From Cristatella mucedo (Eukaryota > Bryozoa > Phylactolaemata > Cristatellidae), in assembly GCA_009760855.2 (NCBI GenBank), contig WPIO01000002.1, positions 2,639,001-2,703,000 of the forward strand: a stretch of DNA of 64,000 nucleotides, in the 5' to 3' direction. The notes under the pieces are model-generated. The model was not told where the DNA came from, searched no databases, and saw only the letters and a list, made by a program, of their open reading frames with translations. How positions within the stretch are numbered: position 1 is the stretch's first letter; the number at the start of each line of letters is the position of its first letter. The translations under genes and the position numbers were made by a program. Below, piece by piece: positions 1-11,720 of this stretch.

Positions 1-1091
1 GAACTTTGGTAAGTTAATAGCCTGAGAACGCAAAAGTGCAATCGTATTAATTTAGTGGGTTAACTTGAAATATGTTTTTTCGTGATTTTTAATCAAAGCC
101 GCATTCGCATGAAGTTCTTTTTGGAAATTAAACCTTTATCACCTCTGAAAGTGTAAGTAACCTTGCTGGGTCATTTGATGAAATAGCGCGAGGTCGTGAA
201 GGAGAAATTGCATGAAATTTAATGGGTTATTCCGTAACACCATTCTGTGTGAGTTGGAATCAAAAAGGCAGTGTTCTGATGGTTATCGTGGAAATTGCAG
301 CTGTATGGCAGCATGTCGCAGTTATTCGCAGGACCAGAATGTTTGCGCTCATGCCATCGACAACTTACCTTGGTACAGTCCTAGAGGGAGATTACCTTTA
401 AGGAATAGCATACAACCGGGCATCTTATTAAAGAATAGGCAAACTTTAATTTAATTCGCTCTTTATATTTAACTATATAATTTCAAAAAATATATATTTA
501 AAAGCTTGCATTAATTATAATGAGATGTGAGTTATACTAAGTATGTATTTGCTATAATAAAATATCCAAACTAGAATATCTATTTAAACTAGCACTCCTT
601 AAAATGATGTTGTATGCTTTTTTAGGGAAAGCTTTTTGTCGGCGTCCTTTTTTCAGGTTTCCCTCTTAATTGCCTAGTAACAGTGAGACAGTTGGACAGT
701 GCCGTAGAAGAACAAAATCTTCGTCCAGCCATTTTGCATTTGCTGCACATGAAGCGTGTGAATGAGCTGCTAATGAAGACGATCACATTTAGGCGCCGGC
801 AGCCGCTGTGTGTAACCGCGTTACTTCCGTGCTGCACGACTGATGCTCGACAACAACATCTTGTATGTTCCGTGATATTTTTCCGGGCGCTGGCTAACCG
901 AAAGAATATCCGTAGCCAGTCTGGTACGCACATTTTTTAACTTGTCCATTTATAAGCATTCGATAGACAGTTCGGACATTGTAAATCCACTTGCTCTTGT
1001 TCACCGTCAACCGAACGTATAATATCAAGCAACAGAATTCATTAGAGTTCACAGCTGCTGCTGCTGGCGATGCATTTTGTGAAGACTGCTC
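1..1091. other. No recognised gene (1-1091)
   Basis: Moderately AT-rich sequence. Short open frames on both strands (longest about 100 codons near 622-940) overlap each other and resemble no family I know. I see no splice-bounded conserved exon and no repeat shared with the rest of the window before LINE-A sequence starts near 1092. Confidence 0.5.
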
Positions 1092-1845
1092 CAAAGTGAC
1101 CTTTCGTTAAATGACCACATCAGCTCCACAGTCAAGTCTGCCTTCTCCCAGCTCCGTGACGTTGCTCAAACTCGTGCTTCTTTAGACAGGGATGCCATAT
1201 CGAAACTGGTCCATGCATTTGTGACACCCCTTCTTGACTTCAGTAACTCACTGCTTGCTGGTATACCGGCGTGTGCTGACGGTTTGTGAAAGACTCTGCA
1301 GCTAGGCTGGTCTGTCATGATCGTCGCAGTTGCCAAATCACACCACTTCTCATCGACCTGTCCTTGCCTCGGATCAAGCAGCGTATCGACTTCAAGGTTC
1401 TCTCACTTACTTTTGGGTCCCTTCTTTCTCTGGCTCGAGCTTACCAGTCAGGACTACTCCCCCACCAGAAATAGAATCATACAACCCACTGTTCTTACTT
1501 AAATCGTTTAGCAACACCTCATACGAACCTCAAACTCTTTAGAGACCGTGCCTTTAGTTTGCATGCTCCCAAAGCCTAGAACTTACTACCGACACACGTC
1601 ACAAGGTCCCCTGACATGACTACATTTAAAAAGAAGCTTCAACGGACCTGTTTATAACAGCATTCAGTCGGTCTTTATGATTCGTCTTTCGTGTGCACGT
1701 GCCTGATTACAGTCAGCCTGTTGCTTGCGAATGTTACCACCAATCATTTGGTAATACTTTCTTTAGAACATATGTAAAGTGCCTAGAAAGAGATTCAGTT
1801 CTCTGACGACACTATATAAATGTATTATTATTATTATTATTAGTT
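1092..1845 (+). mobile_element. LINE-A relic, 5'-truncated, 3' end with (ATT)n tail
   Basis: This matches the copy at 31042-31921. It carries the C-terminal part of a CR1/L2-like reverse transcriptase ORF in broken frames: the segment on loss of 'DFCNSLL' type, then the 'RRSCHITPLL' and 'QRIDFKVLSLTFGSL' motifs. The 3' untranslated end follows, with a hairpin-like GTGCCTAGAAAGAGATTCAG segment, ending in an ATT microsatellite at about 1828-1842. Frameshifts and stops mark it as dead. Family assignment (CR1/L2 group) rests on the terminal motifs and the ATT tail, not on a database search. Confidence 0.8.
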
Positions 1846-2235
1846 GAAAACCATTAGTTTTTTATTAGTTAAAAACCAGTAGCGACCGGAAGTTTTGCCC
1901 TCGTTTGACGTTCAATGTGTCAGCGAAATTCGCAGCAGAGCTAACCTATTAAACTTTAAGCTTAGAAAACAAATGCTTTTTCGGCAGTCGCTTCAACTTA
2001 ACCTTGGCATCAGTGTAAAATGTGTCGAAAATTTTGAGCTGTTTTAAGCAGGGGCTAGAAAATTGCTAGACTTGCATTTTACTCATCAGAATAGTGTGCT
2101 GTACTTGAGTCAGTGATGGCATTTTCTATTGTTTCAGCGTTCTTTTCGTATTTTAGTTATGAATTAAAAGACTGTTGCACTGGTGAGTCAGCCGTTTAAA
2201 TACCTCTTTAAGGAAAGATCCAATACCACCGGCAA
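1846..2235. other. Upstream region of the GT31 gene
   Basis: Intergenic DNA between a LINE-A tail and the galactosyltransferase start codon, presumably holding its promoter and 5' leader. I can point to no clear TATA box or initiator. A pyrimidine stretch ending in AG near 2130-2140 could be a 5'-leader splice acceptor, but this is speculative. Confidence 0.4.
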
Positions 2236-3402
2236 ATGTCTCAATGGAAAAAGATTACGAAACGATTACTAGTTCCACTTTTTACGGCTGGAGGTCTCTC
2301 TGCTTTCTTGTGCTTATTTTTGCTGGTCAGGACAAGTTCATTCGACAATTGGCAAAAGCCAGCGGTCGGTCATCAACAACACTACGCTAATTGTTCTGTG
2401 TGCGACTGCATGATGGCCATCTCTTCCCCTGTGCCAATGACGGCTTCGAATAAAGTACATTCGAGCTTGGAGGTTCGTTCTGTAAGTTCCATATCTCTAT
2501 CCAGCACTGTCGATTGGAAGATTTTTCAAACGTTTAGATTCAATAACATAACCAGTCCTCGGGAAATCAAAAGGCTTTCATCTGAGCAACGCTCGGAGCT
2601 GGAAAAAGTGCTCGGTGTTGCCTTTCCGATAGCTTCTAGGGCATTCAAGCTATGTGACAGCTACCTGAAGTCCTTCAACAAGTGCAACTATGCACTCTTG
2701 AGTGACCCAGGTCCTTGCGACAAGAACCTTGTGTCGACTATAATCGTCGTACCTTCACTCCCAGAATCGACTTCGAGAAGAATGAGCATCCGGAAAAGGC
2801 TTCTAAGCTTCCGCCTCGCAGGTTATCGGCTGGTTTTCATTATGGGACACTCCGAGTCTTCGCCTGAAAATGAGCTTAAAAAAGAAGCAGCTACTTACGG
2901 CGACATAATTTGGGCTGACTTCTGGGAAGATTACGATAATCTAACTGTTAAGACCATAATTATGCTTCGCTGGGTTGAAATAAATTGCCTTTCAGCACGT
3001 CACGTTGTCAAAGCAGACGATGATGTTTATTTGAATATGGCCAACTTGGAAGCCTTGTTGAATTCCAATAACAGCAGAAATCGAACAGTGATGGGTTATA
3101 TTGGATTTGATGAAACGCCTTTCAGGAATATAGATTCGAAGTGGTACATGCCTGCCTACATGTTCGACAAAGCTACGTATCCTCCTTTCGCACACGGACC
3201 TTGCTATGTACTCACGACAGACATCCTGCAAGACGTAAACAGAGTTGTCTTAACTCTAGCTTACATGCATCTCGAGGACATATTTCTTGCTGTTTGTTTA
3301 AGCTTTTTGAATGATGTCAGCTATGCCAGCATTCCGTATTATATGGCTGGTAGTTGTAGCATCCCTCATGCTGTAGCCTGCCACGGCTGTGCGTGCTCCT
3401 AA
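2236..3402 (+). CDS. Beta-1,3-galactosyltransferase-like protein (GT31 family), single exon
   Basis: Predicted 388-residue type II Golgi membrane enzyme that should transfer galactose or a related sugar in beta-1,3 linkage from a UDP-sugar onto glycoprotein or glycolipid acceptors. Residues 1-10 form a short basic cytosolic tail and about 11-32 a single membrane anchor. A stem follows, then the GT31 catalytic domain from about 165. GT31 hallmarks seen in order: 'IRKRLLSFRLAGY' (degenerate first block, the usual Arg-x-Thr-Trp is missing), YGDIIWADFWEDYDNLTVKT at 221-240, the DDD metal/UDP motif at 261-263 in 'KADDDVYLN', YPPFAHGPCYVL at 315-326, and the Glu-Asp pair at 347-348 in 'HLEDIFLA'. 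NxS/T sites occur (for example 'DNLT'). The length is normal for the family. The frame is open from a clear Met to a stop without introns, as in many B3GALT genes. The exact sugar specificity cannot be read from the sequence. Confidence 0.93.
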   Translation: MSQWKKITKRLLVPLFTAGGLSAFLCLFLLVRTSSFDNWQKPAVGHQQHYANCSVCDCMMAISSPVPMTASNKVHSSLEVRSVSSISLSSTVDWKIFQTFRFNNITSPREIKRLSSEQRSELEKVLGVAFPIASRAFKLCDSYLKSFNKCNYALLSDPGPCDKNLVSTIIVVPSLPESTSRRMSIRKRLLSFRLAGYRLVFIMGHSESSPENELKKEAATYGDIIWADFWEDYDNLTVKTIIMLRWVEINCLSARHVVKADDDVYLNMANLEALLNSNNSRNRTVMGYIGFDETPFRNIDSKWYMPAYMFDKATYPPFAHGPCYVLTTDILQDVNRVVLTLAYMHLEDIFLAVCLSFLNDVSYASIPYYMAGSCSIPHAVACHGCACS

Positions 3403-4289
3403 TAGAGTTGGTCTGCAATTGCTGACCTAACCCTGTAGCATCTTCAAGGGAGCTTGAGTACGGACCCACTGTAGAGTTGTTTTTGTGTTTTCAGCTGTAC
3501 TAATAGTTCCGACAGTGCGATTCATGAATGTCTTGGCAGAGCTCTGGTGCGTAGCAACTAGTGCATTGGCATATAAAACCATTTGAGGCAAAGAAGAACG
3601 ACACAAACCTGTCCACAGTAGGACTGAGCCCAAGAATTATCTGCCACGAGCGAGGAATGGCGACTCAGCTACCACTCGTTTTCCATGCTGTGGCTACGGG
3701 TTGCACTATCGAGGCATGCACTGCGGTCTACTTCTATAAACATATGACTTAAGAAAAACTGCATTCGCATGCACGGTGCATTGTAGCGTTGCTTGATGAC
3801 ATTGGGGGCTGTTCATGCATTTGCGGCACGCAGCATTGTAGGCAAAGTGAAAGAGTAACTTTTAGAAGTGCAGAACGACTGCAGGGCGTGTTACGGACGA
3901 CGGAGAGCAAACATGCTTAGCCTCGGACATAGAAAGATCGCGAAGCTTCTAAATTTCCATTTGGTGCTCTGCAGATTGAGCGATCAAGACTTTTTCATCT
4001 TCGAGTCAGAAAATGCTTTCCGCGAGCAGAATCGATCCTGCCTATTACTTTGGCCATAATATGCAGCCAGGCGACCCAACAATACGTAGCTTTAGCTACT
4101 ACGGTGCCTAACCATGAACTATCTTATAATCGGTTCCAACAGATTATAAATCAGAAACCGTGAATAAAATCAGCGGTACTAGTCTGGCTGATCTAGCATG
4201 CCGCCATTCAATATCCCATGCTTGTGAACCCTTCTAGTCACTCGTTAACATAGGATCGGCACGGATGTCCGGATAGGAGAGGCTATTTT
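3403..4289. other. 3' flank of the GT31 gene
   Basis: No further gene is recognised here. An AATAAA hexamer at 4163-4168 is a possible polyadenylation signal for the upstream gene, about 760 bp past the stop. Short ORFs at 3561-3752 and 3868-4059 look like chance frames. Confidence 0.4.
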
Positions 4290-5740
4290 ATCTGTTAATT
4301 GTCAACGATGCACGGCAATCCACTGCAATGGTCGGGGCCAAAGCTCATTCAGTTGAAAATCGACCTGAAATTGGCTGCAATAAGCTCCAACTCTCATTCT
4401 ACGTAACATCTCACTTCGCGGCGCCCACATACTCTCTACTCATCACACGCGTTTAATCTCGGTCGATACATAGCAGACGACGGCAACAGCAGAAGAAAAT
4501 ACGGTAATCCACTACGGTCCATCGCTAATCACCGGAACGTGTCTGAGCCAAGCTCAAACTTGTCTTACGTCTCACAGAAAACTGTGTCTAAAGTGCAACG
4601 ACATCCTTTCAACAAATTGCCCTGTACAATTGCGAACAATAAATGGCAATCGACGGCAATGGCCCGGGCCATTACCCCAATCCGCAGCTGATCGACGAGA
4701 AATTGGTATTGCGAAGCTCCAATTGTCGTTGTATGCAGCATTTCATTGCGTCCAAAGTGAAACTATGGAATTTTCAAGCTGCTTTGTTCGTTAACTGCCA
4801 GCAATGCACGGCAATCCACACCAATGGTTGAGGTCAATACTGAAATCCATGAAAAATCGACAAGATTGGCTGTGCGAAACTGCAGCTCGCTCTCCACGTA
4901 ACCTCTAACTGTGCAAACGCTTAATTTGCACACATTGGGCGCGTTCAGTCGACAGCAATGCATGGCAATCGAGGGCAATGCCCGGGAAAATACGCCAATT
5001 CATACAGATCCATTACAAATAGACCAACAGTTGCTGGTAAAGCTCAAGTTTTCTTTCATATTGCAGCACACTGTGTAAACAGTGCAGCCGTATCCTTTAA
5101 AACTATCGAGAACGTACAATCGAGGTTAATGCAGAGCAATCGACGACAATGGCTCGGCTTCGACAATCGACGACAATGGCTCGGCTTCGACCGAAATCTG
5201 TTTAAGATTGACTAGAAAGTAGCCGTTCGAAGCTCCAAACACCATGCCAAATGATGATCACTGTGGGGGCACATACTTTTAACCCATTGAACGCGTTCAA
5301 TCTCGGGCAATGTATAACAATCGAAAGCAATGGTACGGAAAAATGCGGAAATCTGTGACCCTCTGTTACAATGAGACACAAAGCTGGTGGCAGAAGATCT
5401 GGCTGTTCTTGTTTATTATAGGGCGCTGGCAGTAATAAAAGTGCACCTGAATCCCTTTAAGAATTTCGAACGTAAAATTGAGGACGATGCACGGCGATCG
5501 ATAGCAGTGGCCCGTCTTTTAACGAAATCCGCTTCAAATTGACGGGAAATTTGTTCGAAGTTCCAATTATCATGCCACATAACGTTCACTGTGCATACAC
5601 CGTCGACACATTTTCGCATTCAATTTTGGGCAACTAATGGCAATCGGCGGCGATGGCCTGGCTTCAAATTGAAATCCGTTTTACATTGACTCGGAATTAG
5701 TTACTTGAAGCGCCAATTGATTTTGCGTATTAGTACATTT
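4290..5740. repeat. Diverged tandem satellite, unit about 165-175 bp
   Basis: The motif CAATCGACGGCAATGGCCCGG and close variants recur near 4300, 4465, 4640, 4800, 4960, 5127, 5310, 5487 and 5637, so spacing is about 150-183 bp. Between them other blocks recur: 'GCGTTCAATCTCGG' variants (4450, 5290, 5620), 'GAAATCCG...GATTGACTAGAAA' variants, and 'AAATACGG.AATC' variants. At least two unit types seem to be mixed. A 27-bp perfect duplication (CAATCGACGACAATGGCTCGGCTTCGA) at about 5128-5181 lies inside one unit. Copies are strongly diverged, so the array is old. I see no coding content. Confidence 0.75.
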
Positions 5741-6309
5741 TACTTTCATGTGCAACCACGTGTACAACTCCAAGGATGGGGTCGACCAGCGGCGGATGAC
5801 GGCGAGCTTTTGAGGGCAACGGGGCAGAAACGTCGATCAGAAGTAGCTGCGTCCACATATTTTCTCTGGCTCTCCGTATGCCCCTCAGATGTCGGAAACC
5901 ATGCCACAGACAAAGCAGGCCTGCCGAGAGGTCTCAGTCACGCCAGCAGAAATTATAATCCTCAAATAGACCCTACCAACATTCTTTCCGCCGCTGCGTG
6001 AATGGTTGAATTAATTTTCCTGCCAGAATAATTTCGATCAAGCTTTAATTGTAAACTGAGATGTGAGGACGCGAGTAGCGCTTGCAACACACAAACACTG
6101 TTAACGCCTGCCTGTTCAGATCATCGCCCAACAGTATTGGCCGAAACGAGGCTAAAACGAAGCCAAGCATCGAGGGGCCAGCCACCTTTCAAGCATGGCC
6201 ACAGGCCGCCCGAACGGGTATCGGACTCTGGTCTGACCTACCAGGCCAGGGGTGGCAGCAGCCATTCTGCCACCTCCTGGCTTCACATCTGACTATGGAA
6301 GCACTAATT
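5741..6309. other. No recognised feature between satellite blocks
   Basis: Unique-looking sequence separating the main satellite array from the outlying unit at 6310-6480. ORFs of 98 and 76 codons overlap it but match nothing I know. Confidence 0.4.
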
Positions 6310-6480
6310 TAAATAAATTACGCACGCTCAATCTCGGGAAATGAATGGCAAACGCGGACAGTGGCCAGAAAAATACGGCAATCTGTGACACTCGGTTACA
6401 ATAAGACCCAAAGCTGTCGGGAGAAGATCCAACTGCTCTGCTTTCTAAAGGGCACTGTTTTAAAGTGCAATTGCATCCTC
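6310..6480. repeat. Outlying satellite unit
   Basis: It carries 'CTCAATCTCGGGAAATGAATGGCAA', then 'AAAAATACGGCAATCTGTGACACTCGGTTACAAT' and 'GACCCAAAGCTG..GGGAGAAGATC' equivalents. It is therefore most like the unit at about 5290-5440 of the main array, with the same order of blocks. It is separated from the array by about 570 bp of unrelated sequence. Confidence 0.65.
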
Positions 6481-7017
6481 CTGTGCCCTGCTGCTGACTA
6501 AAGACAATTCTGCTCGGTTCAGGCCTATTCCTGACTCGGGCACTTCCTACTACTCTGGGGCTCGGCACGAAGTAGCATAGTGACCTGGCTTCAAACAAAT
6601 AAAGCATACGATGCCATCCGTATTCAAAACCGTTTTCTTCTCCGAAGTTCTCCTTTACCTGTGTGTGGGTACGTTCGATCCATTTTGCAGTCGGACCACC
6701 GCCCGGCAGAGGCTTCACCCCCCCCCCTGATGTATGAGCTCACCAGACCACACTGGCTACCGAGCAAGGCCATCAAGGCCTGCATGTCGGCTGGGTCCGT
6801 GTTTACCCAGTCTGCTGCCTCAGCTGTGCCTGCCACCGTTCCCATAATAAAAGGCCCATTGTCCCGGCTCAAATTAACTAATTCCTTCCTAACCCACCAT
6901 ACTGCAGCTCTCTTTGGCTCACTGCTAGAGGACAGAGGTTTTTCCGACGATCAGTGGCTTCCCGACTGGGCACTACAATTGAGCCACGCTGGCACTGTGC
7001 TACAGAACTTTTGAAGA
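6481..7017. other. No recognised feature
   Basis: Intergenic stretch with overlapping open frames on both strands (6293-6718 minus, 6580-7014 plus). The longest is 144 codons, with unremarkable composition and no family motif. I treat them as chance frames. Confidence 0.4.
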
Positions 7018-7475
7018 CAGTGCACTGCTTGACTGGGAGCAAGTGCATGTCGGCGAGATGTGGTGTGATGTGGCTCTACGATGCTCACGATACATAGGCC
7101 TAGCTTCACAGTTTTGCATCCACTGTAAGCGCCTGATTGCACAGGGCGGTAGACTAGCACACACTGAGTTACAGAAGTCGAGACGGGACGTCACGAACAC
7201 ACGGACCAATTTAGATACAGTATCCCTGTCTAAGCAAGCCCAAATTTTTGAAAACCTATGCAACAGAAAATAGGCAGACTGGACTACGGAGACGATGTCG
7301 CCGTCTGATGAAAGGTAACTTTGGAACAGGAAACCTATATTAAGTGCAGATTCAAGAGGAGATGTGCTAGCAGCACCGATTTGGAGCGTTAGGTTTTCCC
7401 ATTTCCGAATCGTACTTGTTTTGCCCATAAATAGTAGATTGTATCGGTATTTAATTAGAACTAGCCCTGCCATAA
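7018..7475 (-). mobile_element. LINE-A fragment, 3' end missing
   Basis: The reverse strand encodes the same segment as the 31042-31921 copy: 'SPLESALNIGFLFQS', 'ACLDRDTVSKLVRVFVTSRLDFCNS', 'PPCAIRRLQW' and onward to 'SALSSKVL', with several substitutions. It lacks the 3' UTR and ATT tail and abuts a LINE-B copy in the opposite orientation at about 7480. Confidence 0.75.
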
Positions 7476-7479
7476 CCAA

Positions 7480-9115
7480 GATTTTTAATGTTTCTCTGGG
7501 AAAAGGGTCATCCCCAAGTACTTCGAATCGGCAATCGTTAGACCCATACTTAAAAAGCCTTGATTTGACACAGGTCCTTGCAAACTATCGCATGGTTTCC
7601 CTTCTTCCTTTCTTGTCAAAGATTCTTAAAAAAATTGTTGCTAAGTGGCTGGTTGAACATATTGAAAAGAATGAAATGTCAGAAACATTTCAATCGGGGT
7701 TCAAGAGGCGGCACTCCACCGAAACTGCTCTCCTCCGTGTTAACAATGACATTCTAGGTGGCAACGACGATGGGAATGTCACTGCCCTAGCTCTGCTAGA
7801 TCTGTCTGCTGCCTTCGACACAATTGATCACGAAGTTCTGCTTGAACGATTAAGAACAACGATCGGTCTGGCAGACGAAGCACTGGCGTGGTTAAAGTCG
7901 GACTTGTCTGATCGTGTTCAATCCGTGTCGTATGGGGGTCAGGTCTCACACACGAGAAGGGTCACCTGTGGAATCCCTCAGGGGTCTGTACTCGGTCCGT
8001 TGCTGTTCTCCATTTATGCTCAACCTCTGGGAAAGTGATTCAGGCCCATGAAATAGGATACCACTTTTATGCTGACGATACTCAGTTGTATTTGTCATTT
8101 AAACCGTCGGAATCTGCTGCAGCAACTGAGAAACTGAATGCTTGCCTTGCCGATATTCGATCCTGGATGTCGGAAAACTTCCTGAAATTAAACGACGGCA
8201 AAACCGAACTGCTTCTCATAGGACACCCTAAGCGTGTGGCTTGATTAAAATGCTTTGCTCTTCTAATAGGTGATGCTATTGTGCGACCATCACCACGTGC
8301 TCGAAATTTAGGTGTCGTTTTCGAGAACTGCCTCAGTTTTCAAAGCTTCATTCAGAAGACTGCTTCTACAGCTAGCCATCACGTCCGATCCCTATCCAAG
8401 ATTAGGAGCTGTCTTCCACAGTGGCTTGTAAAAAATTTAACTAGCTCCCTAGTTCTGTCTCGGCTTGATTATTGTAATTCCCTTTTGGCTGGGCTACCAA
8501 AGAAAGCAATTAGGCCACTGCAGCTGACTATGAATATGGCGGCAAGGCTAATCTTCAAGTCCCAGAGGATTGAGCACGTGTCTCCTTATCTAAAAGAGCT
8601 AAGATGGATGCCAGTTGACCAACGGATTCAGGGCAAGGTTCTTACGCTGACCCACAAGGTTCGCCACGGCTTGGCTCCTTCATACCTAGCTGAACTGCTG
8701 CATCTGTTTCAGCCTGTTCGCGCCCTCAGATCCTGTGTGGACACATAAATTAGCTGTTCCATTCTCCGCTTAAAGACAGTTGGCGACAGAAGCTTTAGCT
8801 CTGCAGGTCCTAGACTGAGGAACTCGGTTCCACAATTATTACGCAACGACAACTACTCCCCTACTGCCGACTATGGCTCATCTTTCTTAGCGGTCCTGAG
8901 CTGCCACTACCATGCTACTCACTACCTCAACTGCTCTCCTGACTCTGCTATGCTTCCCACTTTCTCTTTGTTGCGTGAGACGAAGTCTGTTGGGTACCGA
9001 ATGCGTACCGAAAGCCGCTTAGGCTGTGAGTGCGGAATACAAAACTCTCCTGCGTAACACCCACGTGGTCTTTATGCCTTTGTGGAGATACAGACGGAGA
9101 TACGTTACATTACAT
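7480..9115 (+). mobile_element. LINE-B, longest copy, frameshifted reverse transcriptase
   Basis: A CR1/L2-like reverse transcriptase is spread over three frames (7364-8038, 8035-8244, 8281-8748). Motifs in order: 'ANYRMVSLLPFLSKILKKIV', 'FQSGFKRRHSTETALL', 'LALLDLSAAFDTIDHEVL', 'GIPQGSVLGPLLFSIYA', the catalytic 'YHFYADDTQLYLSF', 'WMSENFLKLNDGKTELLLIG', then the C-terminal 'LSRLDYCNSLLAGLPKKAI'. One frameshift sits at about 8035 and a stop at 8242-8244, so it cannot make a full protein. The 3' part (8750-9060) still reads through 'GDRSFSSAGPRLRNSV' and 'THYLNCSPDSAMLPTFSLL'. The element ends with GGAGATACGTTACATTACATTA rather than an ATT tail. The endonuclease half is absent. Confidence 0.85.
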
Positions 9116-9299
9116 TAGAGAAAGTTTGCTACCATTCATATGTGGATGTTATCAATGCGTGCAGCAAGGGAGCTGAGAGAATTCGAGGTGCAGGATGGCT
9201 AGGAATGATCAAAACAAAGGTACAACCGAGCGTCATCTGCATAGAAGCGAAAGCATAGGTTGTGTGTGACAATCATAACGGGAAGAAGACAATTTAAAC

Positions 9300-9596
9300 C
9301 GTAAAAAGAACCGAACCAATCATAGACACCCGAGATATCCCATACTTCAGCAGTTCCTCGGATGATCTTCGTTCACATCAAATACTCTGGAGTCACCCAG
9401 TGAGACAGTACTGGACCATTGCACTGCAGTGACATGATATCCAGGCGAGATGGGAGGTGCTCAAGAAAGACTTGGTGATCGGTCGTATCAAAAGCAGCCG
9501 AAAGATCAAGAAAAACATGCAAAGAAACTCTATCTAAGTCGGCATTCCTAAGAAGTCGCTATGCATCCGAAGCACTGCTGACTTGGTGAAGTGACT
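9300..9596 (-). mobile_element. Reverse transcriptase fragment of a LINE
   Basis: Read on the reverse strand, this segment contains 'HVFLDLSAAFDTTDHQVFLEHL', the core of a CR1/L2-like reverse transcriptase (the Asp-rich 'DLSAAFDT.DH' block). It then degrades. It joins directly to a plus-strand LINE-A 3' end at about 9597, so both could belong to one 5'-inverted insertion. Confidence 0.7.
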
Positions 9597-9940
9597 TGGC
9601 TAAAAAACCGACAGGAACTGACACGTTCCCTGACTTGACCACATTGAAAACAAGCTAAAAACGCATCTGCTTCTCATAGCATTTAGTGGGTCCGTGTGAT
9701 TCGTCCGTTGTGTGCTTATGGGTGCTGACATTGTGCATGCTACCACTAAACATATTTTCGTACTGACCCTGTGCATGACACAACTAACCATGTTATGCTT
9801 GTGGTCATTGAGTATGCAAGTACTTACCATTCAATCGTGCTTCCTGTGTAGCCAATTTAAAGTGCCTCGAAAGAGATGGAGTTCTCTGTGGGTGCTACAA
9901 CAACTGTATTATTATTATTATTATTATTGTATTATCACTA
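9597..9940 (+). mobile_element. LINE-A 3' end with (ATT)n tail
   Basis: It starts in the codons for 'CPDLTTLKTS.KRICF.', equivalent to the last coding stretch of the 31042-31921 copy. It runs through the 'CATGCTACCACTAA' and 'AAAGTGCCTCGAAAGAGATGGAGTTCTCTG' 3' UTR blocks and ends in ATT repeats at about 9906-9930. Confidence 0.8.
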
Positions 9941-10447
9941 GCTAAAGTTTGAAGTTTCAATATATATGTTCAGTTGGCCTGCCAACAATCGTTCCACTGT
10001 TACAGCACTGTGACGATTGCCAGATATGATGCTTACTTTGCTGCATTTAAAGAGATGGCTGACAATCAGCATCAGCATTCTCGGATTTTGAGTCTAGAAT
10101 TCAACTATGGCCTAACAAAAGTGGCTCGGCCATACGATTGTTTGCTATATCAGTTTTTATATTCACCAGGCAATAACATTGACACAATTCCGTTAAAGCG
10201 GATTGCCATCCTAGCTAGGGCCTGTGCCGTAGCTACATAGTCATCGTCGTAGGAAAAGTTGAGGATTGCAGTAGGTGGACCATAGAACCATGCATTCATT
10301 ATTAAGGTCCAAGCTCAACTGCCTAAAAATGGCCTTTACTCTAGCTCACGCCTAGACTGGCAGCCCAGACTGGCAGACCAAACCCTCCATGTGACAATTG
10401 CAGCTAGGTAACTGTAGGGCAGTTTGAGCTGGGCTTATATGCTTTTC

Positions 10448-10645
10448 CTTTAATAACAATAATAATAATATATTTGATATAGTGCCCTCAGAGAACTCAA
10501 TCTCATTTTAGGCACTTTACCTTTGCTGCAAAGGAAGTGCGGTCTAATGGTTAGTGGTAGCATGCTCAATAAACAGCGAGAATAGCATGGTAACAGGTGA
10601 CATGCACTGAATCAGCATGCACAGTGTCAGCACGCATAAGCACAT
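10448..10645 (-). mobile_element. LINE-A 3' terminal fragment
   Basis: The plus strand begins with AAT repeats (10448-10470), followed by the complement of the LINE-A hairpin region (TAGTGCCCTCAGAGAACTCAATCTC) and the 'GGTTAGTGGTAGCATGCTCAATAAACA' block. Only about 200 bp of the 3' UTR is kept. Confidence 0.8.
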
Positions 10646-11204
10646 AAAGGACGAATCACAGACGACCACTATATTTTCACTTAACTGGCTGAACGGTCGT
10701 ATATTACTCCTACGGCATAATTTCCGAAGAGACTGATTGCCACTACTGATGCTTGAGCCTGAGTGGCATAGGTACACAACCACCTGACGGCTAGCAGTCG
10801 AGCAGCGCTAGATGCCAGCAAAGATTGGGGTGCCACCAACCAAGAGCACGTGCTCTCCGGTTCAAGTTATCACCAGCGCTGTCCATTACGTGACTCTTGA
10901 ATACCGACGATTAAATGTACAGATCAGGTACGAGCTGCTGGATATGTGATATTTGGTGATGCCGTTTGACCACTTAACGAAGCCTCGATGTGTAATTCTT
11001 TTGTCAAGAGCTGGCAAATGACCACAAAATGTACGTAGGCATTTACAATTTTTAAGAAATCCAAAAATTGCACAGCTTCACGATAGAACCAGCACATCTA
11101 AGGTCACACATATACACACACACACGGGCAGAGAAGTGTTATGTTTCTACATTCTGACCCATAATCCCTTGACTCCTTCATGCCATGCTGAAAACCTTGA
11201 CCTG
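10646..11204. other. No recognised feature
   Basis: Unique-looking intergenic sequence between two LINE fragments. A short AC run at about 11110-11125 is the only simple repeat. No conserved coding segment is seen. Confidence 0.4.

Positions 11205-11720
<516 letters not shown>

Noticed and set aside
4290-5740. Regularly spaced repeats considered as a CRISPR array
   Set aside because: Repeats are diverged, the spacing matches a satellite with related sequence in the 'spacers', and the genome is animal.
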